Below are positions 13,101-23,037 of a stretch of 64,000 nt of DNA, piece by piece. The number at the start of each line of letters is the position of its first letter. The first letter of the stretch is position 1. This stretch comes from Pseudoneurospora amorphoporcata (taxonomy: Eukaryota > Ascomycota > Sordariomycetes > Sordariales > Sordariaceae): the NCBI GenBank assembly GCA_033297205.1, contig MU859099.1, positions 62,001 to 126,000 on the forward strand, read 5' to 3'. The notes beneath the pieces were generated by a model, which did not search any database, was not told where the DNA came from, and saw nothing but the letters and a program-made list of their open reading frames with translations. Position numbers and translations under genes: made by a program.

Positions 13101-14600
13101 TTCGGGCAGCCCCTGAATGAACGACGGGTCGATGGATGGATGGATGGATGGTAACTGGCCCGGACACAAGATAGGAAACGCCCGACTGGAACATTCGAAT
13201 GAAGGTTCGAACTGATGTACCTTAGTAACCGCCTCACCGGTCACCGGAATGAGACGAGAGCCGGGGCTGACCTTGTGACTTGATTCGGTGTTACTTGGAA
13301 GGCGGAAAGGAAAAAAAAAAGCCACTAATGGGATCGCGATCCGGGTAATGGCTTTTATGATGGGCATGGATAATAACGAATCCCCGACCTGGATATCAAG
13401 GTATGTACTGTATGCATCATTAAATGGGATGGATGGATGGATGCTGGATATAAAGTACCGCCGAGCCGCATTTGCAATGTTACCACATGACCAGGCATCC
13501 CGACCTCAATCTCGATTCCACCCAGTTGCCACAGTTTTGTTGTGCTTTGACGTTATTAAAGATGCAGCACCGGAATGTGGTCGACCACTTCAGTCAGTGC
13601 AGTCGCCTGTCATCAACAAGATGATGATACAATCCAAGCGGTTGCACTCAAACCAACGGCGGCATTTCTGACCGGTAAAGCAATATATAGCCCGTCTTAA
13701 CATAGGACACCCAAACAAAGGGACCTGAAAGAGCTCCCTCCCAAGGAACCTCATTGTTATGGAATGTCAGGGGCACGACTAAAATGAACATTAGGCGTAA
13801 ACTCCGAAGGGGTGAACTTGATCGTCAAAATTAGGGGTCATGAAGAACCAAATCCCAAAGATTATGGAAAAATGCAGATCTCCGAAGTCCGACCGATTCC
13901 AAATCGAGGAGTTTGAAAGAATCGACGATGATCGACGATCGACGACGACGACGACGACTGGACGACATGTTAAATAAAATAAATGGACATGGCTCCGCCC
14001 GCTCGTTGGACATTACCGGTTCTTCCGGTTGTTGTGCATGTGGTGGTGGGGGGTTCGTACTGGATCCAAAAGGGGCTCGAGAGAAGAGAAGAAGAAGAAG
14101 ATAAAAAGGCACCAAAGTCCCCGCATGTGTTTTGAATTCACGGCTTTTTTCCCCGTTTTGTCATGCTGCATGCATTGCCGACAACTGGAGCAATGACCCA
14201 ATGTAAGGAGGACCCTGGAGGATTGGATTGAGGAGAACAATAGACGACGATTGGAAAGGTGACTCCCGTTGACAACCAAGACAAATGCTTTTATCGGCCT
14301 AACGCAGCAGGCATCATGTTCCTCTTTGTGGGCGACACCATGCTTTTGTTTGTTCAACAATAATGGTGAGCAGAGCTGAGCTCGGCCATTGTCCATTGTC
14401 TCGGCCCAAAGACTGCCCCTGGATACGATGGATGCTCTTACAAAGAAAACGTGCCTACCTTGGGCCGTAGAGCCCATTGATTGACACCAAGGACATTGCC
14501 CGATGTCTCGCTCGCGGTAGTGGATCAAACGACCTTAAAGGAGAGAACATGACAGCATTGATTACCATGACCATGGCAACCATCTTTCCGACACATAACA

Positions 14601-15495
14601 ATGCCTACTACTAACTCGAACCTAGATTTCACCCCCTACTTCAACTCCTCCCTCTTCTCCGACGCCACCGTCGCCTACATGTCCTACAACAAGAACAAGC
14701 ACGCCAAACATGAAGCCAACAAGCGTCATCTCCCCGTCCACCGGCTAATCCTGTCCCTCCAATCCCCCTTCTTCGCCTCGGCCTTCACCCTCCCCTTTGC
14801 CGAGTCCCAGTCCATGTCATCATGCTCACCATCATCCAACCCAGACCCAGACCACAACCTAAATCCAAATCCAACAAATCCTACAATAACCCTCCACGAC
14901 GACGACCCCGACGCTCTAGTGTCGGCAATACGGTGGTGCTACGGACACTCGCTGTACCAAGTAGACGGCCATGACGAGCTCGAAACCCAGCTGGCGTACA
15001 AGGATCTGATCACCATGAGGTTTACCAGCGAGGAGGAACAGGCAGTTGCGGGGCTGCTGCTGCATCTGATGAGGGTCTATGTGGTTGCGGATAAGTATGA
15101 TATCCCGAAGCTGAGGGAGGAGGTGTTTGTGCATTATCATCGGTTGGCGCCCCTCGTGCAGCTCCATCGACAGGAAGGGGGCTTATTTGAAGAGATGGTG
15201 CATGTTGTTTATGGGACTGGGTTGGGGAGGGGGGATAAACTGAGAAAGAGGTTGATGGGGGATGTGGCGAGGGAGGTAGTATGTGTATGTACAAGCCTCC
15301 CTTCCGAGAGGAATTAATTTGAAGAAGGTGCTGAGGATGGGAAATGATTGGGAATTGGAAGAGGTGGAGAGGGTTGTGAGGGCATGTGTGGACAAGGTTA
15401 GGAGTGTAGGCATGGGACGGGAGTGGAAGAGGGAGTTTATGAGGGATGTGAAGAGGGAGGTTAGGAGGGTTGTGAAGAGGAGGTGGGCATCTTGA
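14601..15495 (+). CDS. BTB/POZ-domain protein (first of a tandem pair)
   Basis: An open frame from ATG 14601 encodes a BTB/POZ fold: SLFSDATVAY, then PVHRLILSLQSPFFASAF, a Pro/Asn-rich insert of about 25 residues, ITLHDDDPDALVSAIRWCYG, and the helix MRVYVVADKYDIPKLREE. The unspliced frame stops at 15317. Splicing a 46-nt intron (donor GTATGT at 15279, acceptor TTGAAG ending 15324) joins it in phase to a basic helical C-terminus ending at 15495 and gives 282 residues. The intron is short and its acceptor is not CAG, so the 238-residue unspliced form remains possible. BTB proteins mediate dimerisation and often recruit cullin-3 or transcription partners; this one has no second recognisable domain. 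The neighbouring downstream gene is also a BTB protein. Confidence 0.75.
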
Positions 15496-15821
15496 TGGTA
15501 TGTATACCGATGTTTTATCAGTTTACTTGGACACACACCAAATAGCTATATACTGTGGCAAATGGTTACATTTCGATACGCTGTTGAGGCAGTTGTTCGC
15601 CGCGTAACAATTAAAGTTGCGTAATGACCTGTAAGATACCCCCCCACCTTTCTGACGGTATCTTATCGTGCCCGCGCGCGCCTTCACTCTCCCATTTGGG
15701 TGATCTCACTCCTCCTTCTTTCCTCCATCCTTCTTCACCACAACAACGTCGACTTCCTGTTCCCAATCAATAATTCAGACTCTCGTCGTTTACCCATACC
15801 AAGCAGGCTCCGCCGTGCATC

Positions 15822-16864
15822 ATGGACAAGCGGTTTTTGTCCTCGGACGAAAAGCAAGTCCATCCTTGGTCACATCGTCGCCGTCGCCGTCTCATAGTGC
15901 GCCACGGCAATATTCTGCGACTTGTTCAAATACACACCACTAACACCCCCCCAGACTCCTCGAGAGCGGCCTGTTCTCCGACGTCACCGTTAGATGCGGC
16001 GATAGAACATGGAACCTCCACAAAAACATACTCTGCTCACGGAGCATCTGGTTCGAAAAGGCCCTCACCGGCAACTTCGAAGAGGCCAAGTCCGGCATCG
16101 TCAACATTGAGAACTTTGAGCCCGAAGCCATCGACATTCTCATCCGGTACATCTACACCGGCATCTGCGATATCCCCGCCCTGTCGCCCACTACGAAAAC
16201 CACCTTTGTCGCCTGCTTCCAAGTCTATACCGTGGCCGATTACTTCGCCCTCTCCTCCCTGACCAAAATAGCCTTGGACACCTTGACCGCCGAATTCGAC
16301 TCCAAGGTCGCCCCTCTCCAACTCAATTACGACCCCGGCACTCCTATTTCCGAAGGTGGTGTCTCCCCCGACTGGCTCCCCGAGCTCTTCGAAGCCATCC
16401 GTCTCGTCTACAACGACGTTCCCCTCTCCGACACCAGCCACACCACCCCGCGTCTGCGCGCCGCTTTTTTGGCCTTCGTCCACGCCGCCCGCTTTTATTT
16501 CCTCCAAAACGAGCACTTCAACGCCTTTCTGGATGAGGTGCCCGCTTTCGCCTTGGACGTGTTCCGCGCCATGCGCCACACGGGCGATTTCGTCGCCAAC
16601 CTGCCTGATGCCCACTGCTCCTTCTGCAAGAGCAAGCCGACGAGGGCCGAGAAGGGCTATTATACCCATCTGGCGACGGAGAAGCTGAAGCTGACGGCTG
16701 CTTGCTCGACGTGTGCGGGCAAGAGGGATTTTGGTACCGGGTGGACGGATTGGAGTGGCAAGGTGAAGACCGAGAAGGAGAAGGCGGAGAGGGAGAGGGA
16801 GAAGGCGACGGTGGCGGTGACGGGTGCGATGAATGCGACGGGGGCGGCATCGGCGTTAGGTTAG
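15822..16864 (+). CDS. BTB/POZ-domain protein (second of the pair), GC-AG intron
   Basis: The first exon (15822-15853) encodes MDKRFLSSDEK. It appears to end at a GC donor (GCAAGT, 15854) with a CAG acceptor at 15952-15954 and a CACTAAC branch site just upstream. This is the only junction found that has compatible phase and yields the expected BTB start, LLESGLFSDVTVRCG. The BTB core continues with NLHKNILCSRSIWFEKAL and ILIRYIYTG. Farther on, two CxxC pairs (CSFC and CSTC, about 30 residues apart) could bind zinc. A Lys/Glu-rich helix precedes a TAG at 16862-16864 (313 residues). The same frame stays open after that stop, so the protein probably continues (next entry). Confidence 0.8.
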
Positions 16865-16870
16865 GGGCCT

Positions 16871-17323
16871 TTGGCGTCGCTTTTTGCACATGACCTGTCC
16901 GATGAAGAGAACAGCGAAAGCGACATCAGCAGCGAGAGCGACAGCGACATCGAGAACGACATCGACATGGAGGCCCAAGAGGTGGCAACCGTTCTCGACA
17001 ATGATGGCTTTCTGCAACTGGGACCATCCATCTTTGGCTATGAGAGCGAGGTGTTGTACGGCCCGCCCGTCGACCCGCTCTCCGGTGACGCCAGTGATAT
17101 GCCTAGTACGTGGATTTCTCGCGAATGGGCACGCCATTTGGCGAAGCACAGGTTGCCGCCTCCCGGCGTACCCAGAGACGATGGTAAATGGTGGTGGTAT
17201 TACTGGGCGGGCGATGACATTTATTACGTCTCCCCCCTTCATCGGAGCGAGTACCCGAATATGCGGCTCAGTTGGCACGACGAGTTAGACAAGTTTGTTG
17301 CTGCGTACATTTCCGTAGATTAG
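16871..17323 (+). CDS. Probable third exon of the second BTB gene (acidic, Trp/Tyr-rich C-terminus)
   Basis: This region is open in exactly the same frame as the BTB gene and is separated from it only by the TAG at 16862-16864. It begins with a Ser/Asp/Glu-rich stretch and ends in a conserved-looking module (WISREWARHLAKH, then KWWWYYWAGDDIYYVSP). A 60-nt intron with a GTTAGG donor at 16855, an ATGAC branch-like site and an AACAG acceptor ending 16914 would remove the stop and join the phases, giving a 446-residue protein. The donor is not a preferred one. Alternatives are a separate small protein from ATG 16967 (118 residues) or a real nonsense change. I do not recognise the C-terminal module. 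Confidence 0.5.
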   Translation: MASLFAHDLSDEENSESDISSESDSDIENDIDMEAQEVATVLDNDGFLQLGPSIFGYESEVLYGPPVDPLSGDASDMPSTWISREWARHLAKHRLPPPGVPRDDGKWWWYYWAGDDIYYVSPLHRSEYPNMRLSWHDELDKFVAAYISVD

Positions 17324-17869
17324 TAAATGTGCGGCCTTGGGGGGACTAATGCGGTTGGTAGCTGGGATTGAGGCTGGAAAGGACATGGCGGCATCATTGT
17401 CCCATCTCGCCATTCTTTTCGGCTCGATTGGCAAACAGAAGCAGACAGGCTCGTGATGCCAGCGTCTCACAATAGAAGACAGAGGTGGTGGCTACCAGCA
17501 TCGATGAGTGGAATGTTTGTCTGAGTAACTTAGAAGTTGAGTTCCATAGCAGTTGCGCGAGGTTCACTTACTCATGTTGGAGTAGGCAAAGAGCACAACG
17601 GCTCCGAGACGGAACATCTACAGGCATGGAATCCGGGGACCATGTGGAATGAGAGATGGTATGATGGAAAAGGGAGCGAGCTTGGAGGGTCATGCCACTG
17701 TATCATATTCCAGTTAAAGCCATGTAGGCTTGCAATCAGTTATATGTACAATACTGTAGCGAGAAAGAGAAGAAAAAGAAGTTAACACCAGTCCTCTAGT
17801 ACCACTAGAGTGATCAAACCCTCCCCATCCCGCCTGCCTCCCAGGCCCTCAACCATCAGCCATCAACCC
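17324..17869. other. Spacer between convergent genes
   Basis: This stretch separates the plus-strand BTB gene from the 3' end of the minus-strand secreted-protein gene. It contains no supportable ORF and presumably holds both 3' untranslated regions. Confidence 0.5.
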
Positions 17870-19704
17870 TTACCTTTCCCTCCTCCCCCTCTTCCTAAAC
17901 TTCCCCCCACCTTGGCCCCGGTCGCTCCTCTCAGCAACTCGATATCTCACGTCTCTCTTCTTCCCCGCCACTGTCCCCGTGGCACTCCCCCCAAGTTTAC
18001 TCCTACAGGTCACCGTCGTAACCTGCTTAATCTTGACACTTGAGAAAGTCCACGTCCCCGGCTGTGTTGTGGATCCAGTCATGACCAGCCCAATCTGCAC
18101 CGGTGTGTCGAGCAGCATGCCTACTAGTGTGTTATTGGTGTTGGAGGAGGTGCAAGTAACTGTTAGGGTTCCGGAGCCGGAGGAGATCCATTGTGCTGAT
18201 ACCACTTTGACTGTATCCTTGGTTGGTGTCGGTACTGCCGAGGTAGTGGTAGTAGCAGGGGGCGGTACTACCGTCGTAGGTTGCGGATTCGGGTCATCAC
18301 CAGGCGGCGTCGCGGGTGTCGTGGGACTTGGTTCAGGAGGCGGCGGCGGCGGACATTCCTTCACAACCGGTTGTTGTCCAACCGTAACCCCCGACTGCGG
18401 GAAGGGGTCCAACGGTCCCCATATGTGCCCCTCTTCGTCCTCGCCCAATCCTTTAACCAGGTGTTCCATGGCTGCAAAGTCGTTCGGAATCGGAGGAAGA
18501 CCCGGCGTCGTCAACTCGGGCTGAATCCACTCCGTAACAGGCTGGATGTACTGCCCCGCCAGTATCCCGTTCCTCGTCCTCACCGGCGCCGTCGTCGTAG
18601 ACACGATGACGTACTCCCTCGCGTAAACATCCCCCGCCACACTGGTAATCCCCGTCCGGAACTTATTCCGCACCTGCCCCGCGATCAAACCCGCGCCGCT
18701 GACAGGCCGCGTGGTGATGTTCCCCGTGCAGACATCATACCCCGTCACGGCGTGGATGCTGAGAGACGAAGTCCCGGACGCAGCAGAGGTATACCCGATG
18801 AACCGCGTCTGCGCAACCTCAGCGTTAGGATCCGCACTATACACCCCTATCAGGACGTCCTCCATGCGTATAAAGGGGGGAAACCCCGCCGGCGTCAGAA
18901 TCTGCGCGTTGGTCACCACTAGCTCGTACACCAACATCTCCCCCCCGACAAACACGCCGGCGTACTCGACGAAATCACCCGGCACCAGCGGCGCCATCAC
19001 CATCGGATCCGGCGCCGTGAAGGTCCCCTGCTTTCCTGTCAAGGTCCCCCCACCCGGTACCGTGGTCGTGGGCCGGTTGCTAGCGGGACAGAGCGGATCG
19101 GAAGCGTTGCGCGGCACGCACATGGGGAACCCGCTAAACGAGGAAATGGACGGGTTTTGGTCGTCGGCGGTGAAGAAGGGCTGCGACGTGTACCCGGCTG
19201 AGTAGACGGCGTGGGGGTCGTTGATGCGCAGCTTGGGGCCGCCGTCGGAGAGCTGGATGGAGCCGTCGTAAGAGATGGACGAGATTAAGCCCCGCCCGAA
19301 AGAGGTGCCGAATTGGGAGATGGAGATTTGGCCGGCTATGGGGCCGTGGAGCGGGAGGGTGTTGCCGACGACCTGCACATGAGGCACGGGCGTTAGTGAG
19401 GTAATAATGTGTTTGGGTCGGTCGGGGACTGGACTGGATTGGGATTGGGATTGGGATTGGGATTGGGATTGGGGACGGGGATTGGGCGGGATTGGGATTG
19501 CGATTGGGATTGCGATATGAGAGCGGTGGCTGCACTGAATGATGTGGCTCACAGTAACTTCAAACCCCTTCATAAACGCCACATCACCGCAAAAGTCTCG
19601 CCAGGGAACCCAAGCTGCTGGGAACCCGACCTGGGTGTTTCGGGGGACGGTGATGGTCCAGCCGGCGACCGAGATGGTGCCGCCCGAGTTGTACAAGGTT
19701 GCGT
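17870..19704 (-). CDS. Conserved-looking fungal secreted protein of unknown function (5' exon unresolved)
   Basis: Two exons are clear. One encodes LYNSGGTISVAGWTITVP and runs to 19553. The other runs from 19372 to the stop at 17870 and encodes about 500 residues. The 180-nt intron between them (19552-19373) has a GTGAGC donor, a CTAAC branch site and a TGTGCAG acceptor. The N-terminal region is rich in beta-type segments with a few cysteines (DPLCPASN, YDVCTGN) and matches my memory of a widespread uncharacterised filamentous-fungal extracellular family. A Pro/Thr-rich linker follows, then a beta-rich module, then a very basic end. A first exon is needed upstream. One phase-compatible candidate is 20082-19995 with a GTGAGT donor, but its product is a poor signal peptide. 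Confidence 0.7.
19437..19505. repeat. GGGATT hexanucleotide repeat inside an intron
   Basis: About ten GGGATT units, some degenerate, lie wholly inside the 180-nt intron of the secreted-protein gene. Unspliced, they would encode a Ser-Gln and Ile-Pro dipeptide run. The unit is not a permutation of the telomeric TTAGGG. Confidence 0.85.
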
Positions 19705-19794
19705 CTGTTATTGTGCATCTTTCACACCAAACAGATTGTATAAAGGCGGGTTAGCCGGGCAAACTTTTTCTCGCATGTTCTCGGGCAGTTGGGG

Positions 19795-19796
<2 letters not shown>

Positions 19797-19835
<39 letters not shown>
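19797..19835. repeat. Poly(T) tract of about 39 bases
   Basis: This is an uninterrupted T run. On the minus strand it lies just upstream of the first certain exon of the secreted-protein gene, possibly inside its first intron. Confidence 0.9.
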
Positions 19836-19837
<2 letters not shown>

Positions 19838-22800
19838 GCAGACGACGACGACGACATGTATGGACTGACTGACTGACTGACTGACTGCCATTTTGTTCTC
19901 ATGTGCGATGGAACAAAGGGGAATCAATCGTTGAGGAAGCCGGGTGTTGGGAAGAAGACTGGATTCAGCAGGGAACATGAAATGTCCAACTCACCCATCC
20001 AAACCACCATCCACATCAAACGGAATGTCTTGTTGTTGAGACAAACAGAGGGATGGAAGCAACAGAAGGCCGGAGAATACATGTAGGAAGGGCGAGCGGA
20101 AGGGTAGATGCATTATTGCTGTGTCTTAAAGAGCTTAGCTTTGTGCTCGAAAGCGCCCCCGAGGGTTTCAATGAGGAAGCAGCACGCTTCGGCTTCGTTG
20201 GGTGTCCAAGTCAGGATGCGAGTCTCAGACACTGAGGTCCAAGGCTGGGGGTTTATATGGCAACTGTCTTGATCAACCGAAAAGACCCTGCCTGGCCTCG
20301 ACCAGACTTCCCCCGAGGACAAGACCATTTGTTCCTTGCATCTTCCATCGCGCGGCGCAACGTACTACAAACTTTTCAGGCTGGGTTCAAATCCCGTTGT
20401 GTCTGTTCAACTCTCCGACAAACTCCGATATGCTGCATTTACGAGCTGGACCAAGCAAGCGAGGCGGAACGGAGGAGGTCTGCAAGTGTCATGATGGATG
20501 GTCAGCCAGCAGCCAGCCAGCACACAATCCGACAAGCCATGGAAGTTCTAGACGTCTGGAGTCGTAAGGTAGCTCAGAGTCGTGGCCCGGGGTGTCACCA
20601 AGTTCAGGTTGGGCAACGCCTTACCTCTACTCTACCAAGTCCTTGGGCGCTGGCAACATAACTCCGAACGCCAGGTCATCATGTGATTTGACACTGACAG
20701 TCACGTCCTCGCCGGGCTTCCACAAATTCACAAAGACGTGGTACAGCGCTGCCCAAGCTCAGTGAGGTGGGGGACACACCGACCCAATACTACACGAGGT
20801 GATAAAAGTCTCACAGAGCCTCATGCTACTCGCTTAGCTGGTGCTGCCGTGGTGGTATCATGCGTTTTATGCATCGTTTTTGGTTGCTGGAGGAGGGGCA
20901 AAGTGCGGAATCCTCGAGTGCTATCCACTCGGATCTGCTTTAGGAACTATACTTGTAAGCTGGCATAAGCTGTGGCGTCTAATGGCGGCCTCGGCAAGGG
21001 CTGAAGACGTCCATGTCATCCAGCTTGTCGGGGTCGCCTAGGTCTAGTCTAGGGCCAGCCACCTTGGGTCATTACATGTTATTTTTGGCCTGGATCGGGC
21101 ATGGAGGAGGTGTGGAGGTAAGCAACAGCGAATCGGAATCGCAGAAGAAAATATGGCGATGGGACATGAATCGATGCGGGTTGAGGAGAGAAAAAGAAGT
21201 GATATTTGGCAAGGCTAGACCATTCGGGAGTGGGTTGAGAGAAAACACTGGATTGGATGCTGATAATCACTGAAAGAAGCTACAAAATTTGTGAGATGGC
21301 GGGCGAAATTTGGACGGAATCGGTCAGATTGTATCATTCAGGAAGCTGGAAAGGTGTGATAGCATCAAGAGACCGGGAAGATGGGTGTAGGTGGGGAGGC
21401 ATGGACGAAAATGGAGAATTGCCAGCTGTTAACAAATGGAGGACAGTGCTTGCATCGGAGATCTCTCGGACTCCTCTATCTCTCTTTCGTTTTCTTCTTC
21501 TTCTTTCATCGATAAAACCTTTACAAGCGACTGTACAACACATCAACGCCAACCAAGCGCGGGCACCAACCATACCTAACAAAACGCAGAAAAGGCTGAA
21601 AACACGATCTGCAAAAGAACAATGTATCGGTCGGCACTTTAACACTCGCACTGCGACGCTGACCCCATCGGCGACCATTGCAACCGTAGCATGAACAACG
21701 GTTGCACAAAGAACGACTAAAGTTTCCGAAAATGGATCACACACCACAAGCCACAAAACCACCTCATTGGGTATTCCGTAACAAAGGGTCCTTCGATGGG
21801 TCTGGCCCAGGGACCAAGTTTACTGCGAAACGTATGACTACCTACCTACAGATCTGAATGCAAGGATTCACTAGTTCGTTCAGACTTCCGAGTCTCTGAC
21901 TGGCTGCCGCTGTACCGGTGACGGCCTCAACTCTAGCCAGTCAACACTCAACAACCTTTACTTCAACCTCACTCGCCGGTTACGATTATGCACTCCGGCA
22001 CCGTGCATTTCAGCCTGCATTTCAGCTGCGCCTACGTCACACCTATCCTTTAGTCTACTTTGTCCGTCTGTTACTACCGCTTAATATTTCTAACCTTAGC
22101 ACAGCTTTAGTAAAACCAAATCGAATGAGTGGAAGCGGTAGATTGCTTCTGTTCTCATCGTGACTTTGCAAGTGCTTACACGGGAAGAAGTTTGAAATCT
22201 GCAAGTTTATCAAGCCGGTCTGACAAGGCATAATGGACACACAGCCAAGTCATCATCATCACAACGCCTGCCTCTCTTCAGCCTGTCAGTCAGTCAGTCT
22301 GCCCATTTCCCCTCCTCACCCGCCCAGTCTTCCACCGAACGAGGCATGAAAGATGTGTCCCGTCCCCGAGCGGTGTACAACCCGATGGCCGATAATTCTC
22401 CATAGTCCCATGCTCAGCGGCAGCCAGCCAACCTCGGTGGCACCAGTGGCAGCACCCTTTCTTTGGCCCCGATCTGGATGCCCCGTCGACAGACCAGACC
22501 AGATCAGACCAGACCAGACATGATGAACCCCAGCGCCCGCCGCCCGATTACAGCCCCCGATCGAATGGAACATGGAAGTAAGCGAAGCCTGCCCGAGACC
22601 CACGGGATCGGCTTAACCCGATACACACCACCATGTCCCATGGATTCTCTCACCCAAATTGGGATATGCCTTCCTGACTTGTGTCTTGGAAACTCGCATG
22701 TCATTTTCGGGTGGCTTGATTGTGCTGTCGTCCTGATGGCTGATGCCTGAGCATGGCTCTATCTGGTCTGGAATGGAATGGATGGCAAGGTGATACGAGC

Positions 22801-22930
22801 TAGAGCTACCTTGGGTATGAACGCCGTACAGCTTCTCTCCACAGCTGGATATCGGAAAATGAGCTGCGAGAGACGATGAAGAGATGAGGAGGCAAGTCGC
22901 CGAGTGGACCCGACAGGCGAGGTTAAAAAG

Positions 22931-22938
22931 ATATAAAG
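22931..22938 (+). promoter_or_regulatory. Candidate TATA box of the multicopper oxidase gene
   Basis: The word ATATAAAG lies about 100 bp upstream of the ATG, in a plausible position for a fungal core promoter. No transcript data are available to confirm it. Confidence 0.35.
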
Positions 22939-23037
22939 AGAGCAACACGACAATCTGTGCCTGCAGAACCAAGACATTGGCGAGCATCACTTTCTTCACT
23001 CCTTGGTTCCCCATTCTTCGGGAGTCAGTCACACAAG

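Larger units (their letters stand above)
7662..14600. other. 6.9-kb interval without a supportable gene
   Basis: Both strands contain only short or low-complexity open frames. The longest is on the + strand at 8836-9522 and holds a 36-bp tandem duplication; it shows no recognisable domain. Other contents are ATGG/CATC repeats (11360-11390, 12545-12556, 13131-13151, 13430-13443), a 22-T tract (10173-10194) and small CGA trinucleotide runs (12914-12932, 13938-13960). The interval could carry long 5' leaders or non-coding transcripts, but the sequence alone shows none. Confidence 0.5.
19705..23037. other. Intergenic region between the secreted-protein gene and the multicopper oxidase
   Basis: This stretch contains a 39-T tract (19797-19835), a GACT tetranucleotide run (about 19863-19887), a possible 5' exon of the minus-strand secreted gene (20082-19995) and otherwise only short open frames with no domain. 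A small CAGAC/CAGAT repeat occurs near 22490-22520. The last 150 bases are the probable promoter and leader of the oxidase gene. Confidence 0.5.

Noticed and set aside
19437..19505. GGGATT repeats as an interstitial telomere
   Set aside because: The unit is not a permutation of TTAGGG, and the array lies neatly inside a spliced intron.
20384..20396. GGGTTCAAATCCC, which resembles a tRNA T-arm
   Set aside because: No A-box, anticodon arm or matching acceptor stem could be built at the right distance upstream.
21334..21762. 142-codon minus-strand ORF between the secreted gene and the oxidase
   Set aside because: No domain, no codon bias, and a poly-Arg run arising from a TTC microsatellite.
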